Source: Massilia agilis (GTDB lineage: Bacteria > Pseudomonadota > Gammaproteobacteria > Burkholderiales > Burkholderiaceae_D). From it: DNA of 64,000 nucleotides. The stretch lies in contig NZ_JANUHB010000001.1 of NCBI RefSeq assembly GCF_024756255.1, positions 62,001 to 126,000 of the forward strand, read 5' to 3'. The notes beneath the pieces were generated by a model. That model did no database searches. It was given only the letters and a program-made list of their open reading frames with translations, and was not told the origin of the DNA. The translations under genes were made by a program, and so were the position numbers. Below are positions 46,782 through 55,492 of this stretch, piece after piece. The first letter of the stretch is position 1, and each line of letters opens with the position of its first letter.

Positions 46782-47969
46782 TCATTCCTCCCGCACGCTG
46801 CGTGCTTCGCGGGCCAGCAGCACGGCGCGCTGCGTGACCAGCGGCCCGGCCACCTCGAGCAGCAGCGCGATCGCAGCCAGCGGCGCCAGGCTGTGGAACA
46901 GGTCCACGCCAAGGCGGCGGGTCTGCTCCAGCAGCAAAATCGCAAACACCGCCATCGGCGTGAGCGCCAGTCCCGACAACGCGCCCTTGCGCGCGGTGAT
47001 GCCGGACACGCGCGCAAACGCGGTGCAGACCGCGACCTTGATCAGGGCGCGCACCAACACCAGCAACAGGCCCAGCGCAAATCCGCGTGCCACCTGATCC
47101 CACGACAGCGTGGTGGCCACGAAGAAGAACAGCAGCACCGACAGCAAGTCGCCCAGCACACCGAAGTTGCGCTGCGCCGGCGAGAGCGCAATGCGGCGGT
47201 GGCGCGCGACGATGCCGAAAGTGAGTGCGGCCAGCACGGGCGAAAACACCAGCACATGGGTGATCACGACCAGCAGGAACACCGCTATCGCAAAGGCCAG
47301 CGTGGCGTCGCGCGCGGCGTTGTCGATCCGGCGCAGCCACAGCGGCACTGCCATGCCGAACAGCGCCCCAAGCAGCGCCGACGCGGCCAGCACGACCAGG
47401 CTGCTCCACGCCGCGTGCGCCAGGTCGCCGGATGTCTGGAACACGCCGATGCCGACGACCACCTTGAACGCGAACACGGCCAGTACGCAGTTCAGCGCGG
47501 ACAGGTGCAGCGCGCGCTCGGTCACCTGGCCCGAGCTGGCCTGCTCGTTCAACACCCGCAGCAGCCCGGCGGGCGAGGTCGACATGGCCAGCGCGGCCAG
47601 CAGCCCGGCGGCCAGCGGCGGCGTACCGCAATAGGTCGCGACAAGGTACACGGCGGCGAAGGTGCACACGCTTTCGGCCAGCGAGGTGGCGAGTATCCAC
47701 GGGTTGTTGCGCAGCCAGCGCAGGTTGATGCGGTAGCCAAGCTCGAACAGCATCAGGCCGAAGCCAAGATTGGCCAACAGCATGAAGGCTTGCGCCTCGG
47801 ATGGCGGCAGGTAGCCGGCGGCCACGTTGCCGAACACGAAGCCGGCCAGGCCATAGACGGCGATGCGCGGCATGCCGGAAAAGCGGTACATCAGTTCACC
47901 CGCCATCCAGGCCAGGGTCAGTGCCAGAGGCCAGGCGAGGCGGGATGCAAGGGAGATCAGGTCGGTCAT
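46782..47969 (-). CDS. cation:proton antiporter, CPA2 type
   Basis: 395 residues from ATG of [13 protein letters not shown]; about twelve membrane helices and no cytosolic RCK/TrkA-N domain. [19 protein letters not shown] and [15 protein letters not shown] resemble the first helices of the KefB/NhaP2-like group, and [15 protein letters not shown] lies in the core region. It exchanges K+ or Na+ for protons in the inner membrane. The frame stays open for 120 bases upstream but through a terminator hairpin and without a ribosome site, so the longer start was rejected. A structured leader precedes it and a YbdK ligase follows. Confidence 0.85.
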   Translation of the reverse strand: MTDLISLASRLAWPLALTLAWMAGELMYRFSGMPRIAVYGLAGFVFGNVAAGYLPPSEAQAFMLLANLGFGLMLFELGYRINLRWLRNNPWILATSLAESVCTFAAVYLVATYCGTPPLAAGLLAALAMSTSPAGLLRVLNEQASSGQVTERALHLSALNCVLAVFAFKVVVGIGVFQTSGDLAHAAWSSLVVLAASALLGALFGMAVPLWLRRIDNAARDATLAFAIAVFLLVVITHVLVFSPVLAALTFGIVARHRRIALSPAQRNFGVLGDLLSVLLFFFVATTLSWDQVARGFALGLLLVLVRALIKVAVCTAFARVSGITARKGALSGLALTPMAVFAILLLEQTRRLGVDLFHSLAPLAAIALLLEVAGPLVTQRAVLLAREARSVREE

Positions 47970-48113
47970 GCGGGCAAATCCGTAGAGCTGGCGGGATTGC
48001 TGGCCGATCGCGGAAAAAATGCCCCCGGCAGTGGCCGGGGGCGCAAGAGGTAAGCACAACAGCCCCTCATCGCTGATCGAGCGGGTCACCCGGAGAGGTA
48101 ACGCCCCAACAGC
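47970..48113 (-). promoter_or_regulatory. candidate structured leader of the antiporter gene
   Basis: Between the phosphoesterase stop and the antiporter start lie 204 bases. Read on the minus strand there is an imperfect direct repeat, GCTGTTGGGGCGTTACCTCT (48113-48094) and GCTGTTGTGCTTACCTCT (48063-48046), with the small hairpin CGGG-TGA-CCCG between, followed by an intrinsic terminator and then 45 bases to the ATG. This order suits an attenuator or ligand-sensing RNA, or a pair of operator sites. I cannot match it to a known riboswitch class. Confidence 0.35.
48014..48042 (-). terminator. intrinsic terminator within the antiporter leader
   Basis: On the minus strand a perfect 9-bp stem GCCCCCGGC-CACT-GCCGGGGGC is followed by ATTTTTTCC. 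It lies 130 bases after the phosphoesterase stop and only 45 bases before the antiporter ATG. It either ends the phosphoesterase transcript or controls read-through into the antiporter operon. Confidence 0.75.
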
Positions 48114-48173
48114 GCTATACTGCCTGATCCGTAGCTTCGATGCAACTAGATTTGTACCAATGTAGGACTAGTC

Positions 48174-49568
48174 CTACTTGACCTGCGCCACCTCGCAGAC
48201 CGACTTGCTGCCATTGACGGTGCAGCTGTTGCGCACGCGGCCGTCGCGGTCCCACACCTTGACCAGCCAGTCGCGCGCGCCGGTGCGTTCCATGGTCATG
48301 AAGCCGAAGCCGTCGATCCACGAACTCATGTGCGCCACCACTGCCCCCGGGGTCGGGGTCTGGCTCGGCGATACCGCGGCCGGCAGCGGCACCAGGTCTT
48401 CGGCGGTGCCGGAAAAGCCGCTCACGAACTGGGTCGGGTGGTCGCTCGCAAAGCTCACCTGCTCCCACAGGTGCACGTGGCCGGACAGGAGCATGTCAAC
48501 GCTGGCCGGCAGGTAGCGCGGGGTGACGTCGCCAAACGCCTGCACCAGCCCGGCGTCGCCCCCGAACAGCCGCACTGCGCCCGATTTCTCGGTGGTCGCG
48601 CCGAACGCGTAGAGCGGATGGTGATCCACAGCGATGTTGTAGCTGGCATTGCGAGTCAGCGCTTCGGCCTTGCGCAGCGTGTCTGCGTAGATGGCGCGGC
48701 GCGGGTCGCCGTCCTTGAAACCTTTGTGGGAAGTGTTCGCCGTGTCGAGCACGAGCAGTTGCGCGCCGGCGCCAAGCGGCACCGCGTACGGGTCGCTGTA
48801 GTCGCCCAGCGCGTCGTCGCGCGGGTCGTCGCAGGCACGGTGCTGCAGCAAGGGGCGCGGATCGAGGTAGCGCCACCAGCCCTGCCCCGCCCGGTCACAC
48901 GATTCGTGGTTGCCGCGCACCATGACCCAGGGCGCCGCGTGCAGCAGCGGGCGTGCGGGCTGGAAGAAGTCCGCATTCCATGCATCCCAACCGTAGCCAT
49001 ACGGGCTGCCTGCGCACCCCTTGTGGTCCGCCGGGCACGGGTCTTCGCGGTAGTGGAAGTCGCCCACGTGCACCACCAGGTCCGGACCGAACGCGGCGGC
49101 GACCGCCGCTATGCGGGCGAACGGGAACGCCTGTTCGTCGTTGCAGTCCTGGATCTCCTTGCCCTTGATGCGGCAGCCGGTGTCGCCGATCACCACGATG
49201 CGCTTTGCTTCGGCGCGCGGCAGCGGCAGGCTGCGGCCGGCCACCTGCACCTCCTGCACGCCGTGCGGCAGCGCGCGTTCGCAGGTGAGCACCGCGCTCG
49301 ACGCCGATTGAGGCTTGCCCGACGGGCGCAGGGGAATCGCCTGCAGCGGCGCGCGCACGTCCATCGCTACCGCCTTGCCGTCCACCGCCATCGACGGGCA
49401 GGCCGGCTGGCTCGTGATCGCGCGCACCAGCGCAGCGCCCTGCTCGCCCAGCACCACGAATGCGGCCTCCGGTTGCGGCTCGACGTGGAAGGAGGCGCAG
49501 CCCGCGAGCAAGGACAGGGAAAGGAGCGTGAGCCCGCGCGAATGGGTCAAGGAAACGATCATGGCCAC
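48174..49568 (-). CDS. lipoprotein metallophosphoesterase (purple acid phosphatase-like)
   Basis: 464 residues. The signal ends in lipobox LLAGC, so the protein is a lipoprotein. The calcineurin-like metal site is complete: VVIGDTGCR, VVHVGDFHYRED, MVRGNHESCDR, AVDHHPLYAFG and LLSGHVHLWE. Relatives hydrolyse phosphomonoesters or nucleotides outside the cytoplasm. A second Met two codons in is an alternative start. The TAG stop lies inside a perfect 16-bp palindrome (GTAGGACTAGTCCTAC, 48162-48177). It is divergent from a TonB-dependent receptor across 177 bases, so the two may share regulation. Confidence 0.9.
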   Translation of the reverse strand: MAMIVSLTHSRGLTLLSLSLLAGCASFHVEPQPEAAFVVLGEQGAALVRAITSQPACPSMAVDGKAVAMDVRAPLQAIPLRPSGKPQSASSAVLTCERALPHGVQEVQVAGRSLPLPRAEAKRIVVIGDTGCRIKGKEIQDCNDEQAFPFARIAAVAAAFGPDLVVHVGDFHYREDPCPADHKGCAGSPYGYGWDAWNADFFQPARPLLHAAPWVMVRGNHESCDRAGQGWWRYLDPRPLLQHRACDDPRDDALGDYSDPYAVPLGAGAQLLVLDTANTSHKGFKDGDPRRAIYADTLRKAEALTRNASYNIAVDHHPLYAFGATTEKSGAVRLFGGDAGLVQAFGDVTPRYLPASVDMLLSGHVHLWEQVSFASDHPTQFVSGFSGTAEDLVPLPAAVSPSQTPTPGAVVAHMSSWIDGFGFMTMERTGARDWLVKVWDRDGRVRNSCTVNGSKSVCEVAQVK

Positions 49569-49745
49569 TAAGGAAACAAAAATGGCAATTTACCACAACG
49601 GTCCAGCCTCATCCTGGCTGGGGACCGGGCCTTATCGCGGAATCCGCATAAGCAAACAAGCAAACAATATTGGCGCGGCGAATGATGAGGCTGCTAATCT
49701 TCGCATCCCCCTCGCAATTGTCAGAAGAAGAAAGTATCTCGAAAG

Positions 49746-52130
49746 ATGAGTAAGCACCACTCCGCACCGAGCCTGCTCGTGCTTGGCCTGATCGGCTCGC
49801 TCGGCCTGAACGCCAGCGCGCAAACCCAGCAACCCGCCGCCGACGACGGCGCGCAAATGCAGTCGGTGGTCGTCACCGGCACCTTCTCCAAGAACCGCCG
49901 TACGCTCGATTCGCAGTCGCCGGTCGACGTGATCGGCGCCAGGGAACTGCAGGCCACCGGCTCGACCGAGCTGGCCACCGTCCTCGGCCGCATCCTGCCG
50001 TCGGTGAACTTCCCGCGTCCGTCCGGCGCCGACGCCAGCGACGCAGTGCGCCCGGCGCAGCTGCGCGGCCTGTCGCCCGACCAGGTGCTGGTGCTGGTGA
50101 ACGGCAAGCGCCGCCACGCCTCGTCGGTCATCAACGTCAACGGCACGCTGGGCCGCGGCTCGGCGCCGGTGGACCTGAACGCGATCCCGCTGGAGGCGAT
50201 CGACCACATCGAAGTACTGCGCGACGGCGCGGCCGCGCAGTACGGCTCGGACGCGATCGCCGGCGTCATCAACATCATCCTGAAAAAAGGCGCCAAGGGC
50301 GGCGACGTCGAAGCCGGCTGGGGCCAGTACCAGCAGCACGACGGCAGGCAAGTGACGCTGCGCGGCTCGACCGGCTTCGAGCTGGGCGACCGCGGCTGGG
50401 TGCGCATTGCGCTGGAGGCGGCCGACAAGGACCCGACCAACCGCGCCGGGGCCGACTTCCGCAACCCGAAGGAGCCACGCTATGGCCAGGTGACCCAGCG
50501 CCTGGGCGACCCCGAGAGCCGTCCGCGCACGCTGTTCGTCAACAGCCAGGTGCGCGTCAACGACGACATCGAGTGGTACGGCTTTGCCAACTACGGCGAG
50601 CGCTACACCTCGGCCGCGGCCACCTGGCGCACGGCCTACGTCGGCACCGCGCTGCGCTCGCCGACGATCTATCCGGAAGGCTTCCTGCCGCTGGAAGACA
50701 GCACCTCGACCGACAAGTCGGTGGTGACCGGCCTGCGCGGCGAACTGGCCGGCTGGCGCTGGGACGCGAGCCTGAACTACGGCAGCAACGAGTTCTCGCT
50801 CGACCTGGACAACACGATCAACCAGAGCCTGGGCGCGGCCAGCCCGACCCACTTTTACGCCGGCCGCCTGAAGTTCGGCCAGACCCTGGCCAACCTGGAC
50901 GTGGCGCGTGAGATCCCGGTGTCGTTCCTGCATGGCCCGCTGACCGTCGCACTCGGCCTAGAGGCACGTCACGAGAGCTACGAGATCGGCGCCGGCGAAG
51001 AGGCGTCGTACACCGGCGGCGGCTCGCAGGGCTTTTCGGGCTTCCGTGCCACGGACGCCGGCAAGAACGGCCGCAGCAACCAGTCCGCGTACCTGAACCT
51101 GGAAGCGGACGTGACCGACAAGCTGGCCGGCTCGGTGGCGGTGCGCCACGAGCACTACACCGACTTTGGCGACACCACCTCGGCCAAGGCATCGGCGCGC
51201 TACGCGGTCACGCCCGACTTTTCGGTGCGCGGCACCGCCTCGTCCGGTTTCCGCGCGCCGTCGCTGGCGCAGCAGTACTACACGATCACGACCACCAATT
51301 TCTTCGTCATCAATGGCGTGAACACGCCGATCGAGACCGGCACCTTCGCCGTCACCAACCCGGCCGCGCAGGTGCTCGGCGCGCAGCCGCTCAAGGCCGA
51401 GAAGGCACGCAACCTGAGCCTGGGCCTGCAGTACCAGCCGTCGAAGAACTTCAGCACCTCGGTGGACCTGTACCGCATCGACATCGACGACCGCATCCTG
51501 TTCTCGGCCAACCTGCCGCTGCCGGACGCGCTCAAGGCGCAGATGGCCTCGCGCGGCTATTACATCGGCGCGGCGCGCTACTTCACCAACGCGCTGGACA
51601 CCCGCACCAAGGGCGTGGACGTGGTCAGCACGTACCGCCTGCCGCTGTCGCAGGGCGCGCGCGTGGACTTCACGCTCGGCTACAACTGGAACCAGAACGC
51701 GGTGCGCCACGTCGCCGACAACCCGGCGCTGCTCACCCAGAACAAGCTGTTGCTGGTGGACCGCCAGACCATCAACCGCGTGACGGTCGCTTCGCCCAAG
51801 GACAAGCTGAGCCTGTCCAGCGACTACACCCGCGGCACATGGAACGCGCGCGCGGTGGTGACGCGCTACGGCAGCTTTACCGTGCCGCAGAACGACGCCA
51901 CGCTGGACCAGACCTACGACCCGCAATGGGTGCTGGACCTGTCGGGCAGCGTGAAGATCGACCGCAACTGGAGGCTCGCCGCCGGCATCGACAACGTGAC
52001 CAACCGCTACCCGGCCGAGATCACTTCGAAGGCGAACCTGAACAACGGCGGCATTTCGCGCTACAGCGGGTTCGCGCCGAACGGGTTCAATGGGCGGTTC
52101 TACTACGTGAAGGCGGGGTACAGCTGGTAA
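49746..52130 (+). CDS. TonB-dependent outer-membrane receptor
   Basis: 794 residues. Signal peptide about 1-25 (LLVLGLIGSLGLNASAQ), then a TonB-box-like QSVVVTGTF, and a plug domain with LRGLSPDQVLVLVNGKRRHA and AIDHIEVLRDGAAAQYGSDAIAGVINI. The remainder is a 22-strand barrel ending FYYVKAGYSW, with the terminal aromatic residue needed for assembly. ASSGFRAPSLAQQYY is the usual late motif. Such receptors take up siderophores, glycans or other large substrates using TonB energy. No ECF sigma/anti-sigma pair is nearby and the cargo is unknown; neighbours suggest an organic phosphate or sulfate ester, a weak inference. Confidence 0.93.
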   Translation: MSKHHSAPSLLVLGLIGSLGLNASAQTQQPAADDGAQMQSVVVTGTFSKNRRTLDSQSPVDVIGARELQATGSTELATVLGRILPSVNFPRPSGADASDAVRPAQLRGLSPDQVLVLVNGKRRHASSVINVNGTLGRGSAPVDLNAIPLEAIDHIEVLRDGAAAQYGSDAIAGVINIILKKGAKGGDVEAGWGQYQQHDGRQVTLRGSTGFELGDRGWVRIALEAADKDPTNRAGADFRNPKEPRYGQVTQRLGDPESRPRTLFVNSQVRVNDDIEWYGFANYGERYTSAAATWRTAYVGTALRSPTIYPEGFLPLEDSTSTDKSVVTGLRGELAGWRWDASLNYGSNEFSLDLDNTINQSLGAASPTHFYAGRLKFGQTLANLDVAREIPVSFLHGPLTVALGLEARHESYEIGAGEEASYTGGGSQGFSGFRATDAGKNGRSNQSAYLNLEADVTDKLAGSVAVRHEHYTDFGDTTSAKASARYAVTPDFSVRGTASSGFRAPSLAQQYYTITTTNFFVINGVNTPIETGTFAVTNPAAQVLGAQPLKAEKARNLSLGLQYQPSKNFSTSVDLYRIDIDDRILFSANLPLPDALKAQMASRGYYIGAARYFTNALDTRTKGVDVVSTYRLPLSQGARVDFTLGYNWNQNAVRHVADNPALLTQNKLLLVDRQTINRVTVASPKDKLSLSSDYTRGTWNARAVVTRYGSFTVPQNDATLDQTYDPQWVLDLSGSVKIDRNWRLAAGIDNVTNRYPAEITSKANLNNGGISRYSGFAPNGFNGRFYYVKAGYSW

Positions 52131-52138
52131 CGCATCCC

Positions 52139-52213
52139 GTATGGTGGGCACTTGTGCCCACGCGGATTTCACGCGCCGCGTGTCTTGCGCGTGGGCTCGG
52201 GAGCCCACCCTAC
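52139..52213. repeat. family A palindromic repeat, copy 6
   Basis: GTATGGTGGGCACTTGTGCC then CACGCG at the left (one mismatch to the core), and GCGTGGGCTCGGGAGCCCAC then CCTAC at the right. It lies between the convergent TonB receptor and cytochrome genes. Its CTA at 52210-52212 provides the TAG stop of the cytochrome gene, the second such case. Confidence 0.87.
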
Positions 52214-52560
52214 GTTGAACCACCTTTTTTCGGCGCGGGCGCCGCCCCGCTGCGCTCGTTCCCGTAAGTCTTGACCAGGTAATCGACCATCGCCGGAATA
52301 TCGGCGTCGTCGAACTGCGCCCCGAACGGTTTCTTCATCTTCTTCACCGTGGTTTCCCAGTACGCCCGGTTGGAACTGGGCGGCTGCGTGGCCGGGTATT
52401 CGGCCGCATGGCAGGTCATGCAGTTACGCTGGACCAGCTGGTAACCCGGCAGCTGGCTGGGCTTGTAAGCCGTCGCATCGGGCGGCAGCTGGATCTCGAC
52501 CGCCACAGCCACACCGCACGCAAGCACCGCAAGCGCGGCACCGACAAGTTTGATGTTCAT
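52210..52560 (-). CDS. c-type cytochrome, sulfite dehydrogenase subunit B-like
   Basis: 116 residues with a signal peptide (about 1-20). One haem c site, CMTCH (residues 47-51), is followed by a Met-containing helix MVDYLVKTYG. Length and YPATQPPSSNRAYWETTVKKM resemble SorB-type cytochromes that take electrons from sulfite dehydrogenase. The gene starts ten bases after the stop of the molybdoenzyme gene, so both belong to one operon. The last residues (APKKGGST) lead into a TAG provided by a family A repeat. Confidence 0.87.
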   Translation of the reverse strand: MNIKLVGAALAVLACGVAVAVEIQLPPDATAYKPSQLPGYQLVQRNCMTCHAAEYPATQPPSSNRAYWETTVKKMKKPFGAQFDDADIPAMVDYLVKTYGNERSGAAPAPKKGGST

Positions 52561-52570
52561 GGCGTCCTCC

Positions 52571-53812
52571 TCAGACAGCGGTCACGCGCGTGGTCTCGAC
52601 CACGTTGCGCATGTAGCCCGGTGGATTCCACAGCGGCGCCATCGGCTGCGATTGCCCGATGCGGCTCACCGCCCTCACCTTCAGGTCGTGCGCGCCCTTG
52701 GGTAGCCGCACACTCGCGCTCCACGCACGGAACGAGTACTTGCCAAGGTCCTCGCCCAGGCGCGCCGTGCGCCAGGTGTTGCCGCCGTCGACGGACACGG
52801 CCACCTCGGCAATGCCCGAGCCGCCGTCGAACGCGATCCCCTTGAGCACCAGGTCCTGCCCGGCCTTCACCTTCGCGCCGTTGGCCACGCTGGTGATGAA
52901 CGAGCGCACGTCGAAGCGGCCGATGGGGCGCGATTTCGCTACCGAGGTACCCGGCGGCACGCAGGCGCAGGCGTTGTCGGGAATGCGATAGGCCGATGCC
53001 ATCCAGAACCCGTCGAAGATCTTGTCGAGCACCTGGATATCGTTGACGTGCTTGACCCAATAGGTGCCGTAATAGCCGGGCACGATCAGGCGTACCGGGT
53101 AGCCGTTCAGCACCGGCAGGTCGGCCCCGTTCATCAGGTAGGCCAGCATGACCTCGCCGTCCATGGCGTGGTCGACGTCGAGCGCCTTGACGAAGTCGGG
53201 ACCGCCGGCAACCGGTGGCATGTCCATGCCGTTGAACGACACCTGCACCGAGCCCGCCTTCAGGCCCGCGCGCTCCAGAACTGTCTTGAGCGGCACCCCG
53301 GTCCAGCGCGCGTTGCCCATCGCCCCGTTGCCGAGCTGGCCGCCGTTCACGCGTGGCTGGAAGAAGCCGCGGCTGTTGCCGGAGCATTGGTTGACGGCGG
53401 TGAGCTCCATGCCACCCATTTGCCGGAGCTCCGCGAGCGACAGTTCGAGCGGCGTGTTCACGTTGCCGCCCACGTGCAGCCGGTACGTTCCGGGATCGAT
53501 CGATGTGGGCACCCCGCTCCAGTGGTAACGGACGAAGAACGCGTCGTTGGGGGTGATGATGTTTTCGTTGAAGACGCCAAACGGCGTTTCGAGCTGCGGC
53601 GGCCGGCTGGTCAGCAGGATCAGCGGCCGCTTTTGCGGATAGGCCACCAGCTCACGTTCGCCGTTGTCAAAGCCAAGATTCACCGTCCTGGGGGGCGCGG
53701 CCAGCGCGTCCGCTGCAAGCCCGCCGAGCGACCAGGCCGCCCCCAGTGCCCCGGCCTGCCGTAATACCGCGCGCCGCTGCCGGCTGTGCGGATCGTCCTT
53801 CTCGCTACCCAT
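52571..53812 (-). CDS. molybdopterin-dependent sulfite dehydrogenase (SorA-like)
   Basis: 413 residues with ribosome site GGGAGG six bases before ATG. The N-terminus has a Tat-like signal (RQRRAVLRQAGALGAAWSLG then AADALAA). The molybdopterin domain holds the Mo-ligand Cys143 in TAVNQCSGNSRGFF and ends with IPDNACACVPPG; the C-terminal Ig-like dimerisation domain contains GIAEVAVSVDGGNTWRTARL. SorAB oxidises sulfite to sulfate in the periplasm, passing electrons to cytochrome c. A longer in-frame start upstream would hide the signal and was rejected. It is divergent from the sulfatase maturase gene across 265 bases. Confidence 0.9.
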   Translation of the reverse strand: MGSEKDDPHSRQRRAVLRQAGALGAAWSLGGLAADALAAPPRTVNLGFDNGERELVAYPQKRPLILLTSRPPQLETPFGVFNENIITPNDAFFVRYHWSGVPTSIDPGTYRLHVGGNVNTPLELSLAELRQMGGMELTAVNQCSGNSRGFFQPRVNGGQLGNGAMGNARWTGVPLKTVLERAGLKAGSVQVSFNGMDMPPVAGGPDFVKALDVDHAMDGEVMLAYLMNGADLPVLNGYPVRLIVPGYYGTYWVKHVNDIQVLDKIFDGFWMASAYRIPDNACACVPPGTSVAKSRPIGRFDVRSFITSVANGAKVKAGQDLVLKGIAFDGGSGIAEVAVSVDGGNTWRTARLGEDLGKYSFRAWSASVRLPKGAHDLKVRAVSRIGQSQPMAPLWNPPGYMRNVVETTRVTAV

Positions 53813-54077
53813 GTCTGCCTCCCGAATCCGTTGTCGTTGTATTCCAGGCCAAACAGCGCGCCCCCCTCTTTCAGCGGGCAAGCACGCATACATGCTCGCA
53901 CCAAACCGTGACAAGCACAACAGTCATGCGCGCCGCCGTGCGTGCTGCCAGTGCACACTTTGGGGCGCACGATCCGCTCCTTGTTTGACGTCGGCCAGAC
54001 GTGTGTTGTGCCTGCGCCGCGCCGCGCCCCGGCCCTGCTATCGTGGCCGCATCCAACCCACGCGAGGTGCGCGCCCC

Positions 54078-55388
54078 ATGCACACCAGGCCCGTCACGCT
54101 GTACCCTTTGCGGCAAGCCGCCGAGGCGCCGCAACCGGCGGTGCAACTGGCAGCACAGCCGCAGGGCATGCAGCACCGTTTTCATGCAATGGTCAAGCCG
54201 GTTGGCTCCTCGTGCAATCTGGACTGCACCTACTGCTACTACCTGCACAAGGAACAATTGCGCGAGCAGCCGCCGCAAGCGCGGATGACGGACGACATGC
54301 TCGAACAACATATACGGCAATATATCGAGGCGCAGACCGGCGAAGAGGTGGTGTTCAGCTGGCAGGGCGGCGAACCGACCGTGCTCGGCTTGGCGTTCTT
54401 CCACCGGGTGGTCGCCTTGCAGGCGCGCTACAGGAAGCCGGGGCAGCGCGTTTCCAACGACCTGCAGACCAATGGCACGTTGCTCGATGTGCAGTGGGCG
54501 CGCTTCCTCAAGCAGCACAACTTTCTGGTCGGGCTAAGCTGCGATGGCCCGCAACGCCTGCACGACCGTTACCGGTTGACGAAGGGCGGCACGCCAACGC
54601 ACGACAAAGTAGTGGCCGCCGCGCGCCTGTTGCGCCAGCACGCCGTACCGTTCAACGCCTTGTGCGTGGTGAACCGCGAGAACGCCAGGCACCCGTTCGA
54701 CGTCTACCGGTTCCTGACGCGCGAGCTCGGCGCACGCCGCCTTCAGTTCATCCCCTGCGTCGAGCCCAAGGCGTTTCGCACCGTCGCGCCGCAGCATTGG
54801 GAGCCCGGCCTGCTTCCGTTGGCCGGAACCGCGCAGGCAAGACCGGGCATGCCAGATTCGATCGTCACCGACTGGTCGGTGGACCCGGACGACTGGGGCC
54901 ACTTCCTGTGCAAGGTCTGGGACGACTGGTACCGCCGGGATTACGGCAAGGTTCACGTGGATTTGTTCGAGACCGCGGTCGCGCAGTCAATGGGCTTGCC
55001 CGCGCAACGCTGCGTCACCGCGCAATTCTGCGGAAAGTCCATGGCTGTCGAGCACAACGGCGACGTATACCCTTGCGACCATTACGTGTACCCGGAATAC
55101 CGTGTCGGCAACATCGGCCAGACCCATTGGGGCGACATGGCCTATTCGGCACGCCAGCAGCAATTCGGCTTCGCCAAGCGCGACACGCTGCCGGACTACT
55201 GCCGCCAGTGCCCTTCACTCACGCTGTGCTGGGGCGAATGCCCGAAGAACCGGCTGGTACGCGCGCCGTCCGGCGAACCGAACCTGAACTACCTTTGCGC
55301 CGGCCTGAAGGCATTTTTCTCGCACATCCAGCGCGACATGCCCAACATCGTGCGCCAGGTGGCAAGGCGTGCACGCCCGCCCGCCTGA
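54078..55388 (+). CDS. anaerobic sulfatase-maturating enzyme (radical SAM, SPASM)
   Basis: 436 residues. The radical-SAM motif is CNLDCTYCYY (Cys46, 50, 53), followed by FSWQGGEPTVLGL and the substrate-binding region. The SPASM part holds further cysteines in CVTAQFCGKSM, YPCDHYVYPEY and YCRQCPSLTLCWGECPKNR, expected to hold two extra [4Fe-4S] clusters. The enzyme converts the active-site Cys or Ser of sulfatases to formylglycine before export. Its substrate is almost surely the sulfatase encoded 105 bases downstream. GAGGTG precedes the ATG; a later ATG (MQHRFHAMVK) is possible. Confidence 0.92.
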   Translation: MHTRPVTLYPLRQAAEAPQPAVQLAAQPQGMQHRFHAMVKPVGSSCNLDCTYCYYLHKEQLREQPPQARMTDDMLEQHIRQYIEAQTGEEVVFSWQGGEPTVLGLAFFHRVVALQARYRKPGQRVSNDLQTNGTLLDVQWARFLKQHNFLVGLSCDGPQRLHDRYRLTKGGTPTHDKVVAAARLLRQHAVPFNALCVVNRENARHPFDVYRFLTRELGARRLQFIPCVEPKAFRTVAPQHWEPGLLPLAGTAQARPGMPDSIVTDWSVDPDDWGHFLCKVWDDWYRRDYGKVHVDLFETAVAQSMGLPAQRCVTAQFCGKSMAVEHNGDVYPCDHYVYPEYRVGNIGQTHWGDMAYSARQQQFGFAKRDTLPDYCRQCPSLTLCWGECPKNRLVRAPSGEPNLNYLCAGLKAFFSHIQRDMPNIVRQVARRARPPA

Positions 55389-55492
55389 GCCGCTCGGTTG
55401 CGACAGATGCGTGCGATCAAAGGGGCGCAATGATGACGGTGTACGCTGCGCACGTGAGCAAGCACCAGCAGGCAATCCATGGTGGAGGACCG

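Noticed and set aside
47970..48089. Longer GTG start for the antiporter
   Set aside because: The extra 40 codons run through a perfect terminator hairpin, have no ribosome site and would put a hydrophilic tail before the first helix.
48162..48177. 16-bp palindrome as a terminator for the phosphoesterase gene
   Set aside because: It overlaps the stop codon and lacks a T tract; it could be an operator, but only the palindrome itself is supported.
53942..55492. Long N-terminal extension of the sulfatase frame through the maturase gene
   Set aside because: It is the wrong frame of the maturase. The sulfatase has a strong ribosome site and signal peptide at 55493.
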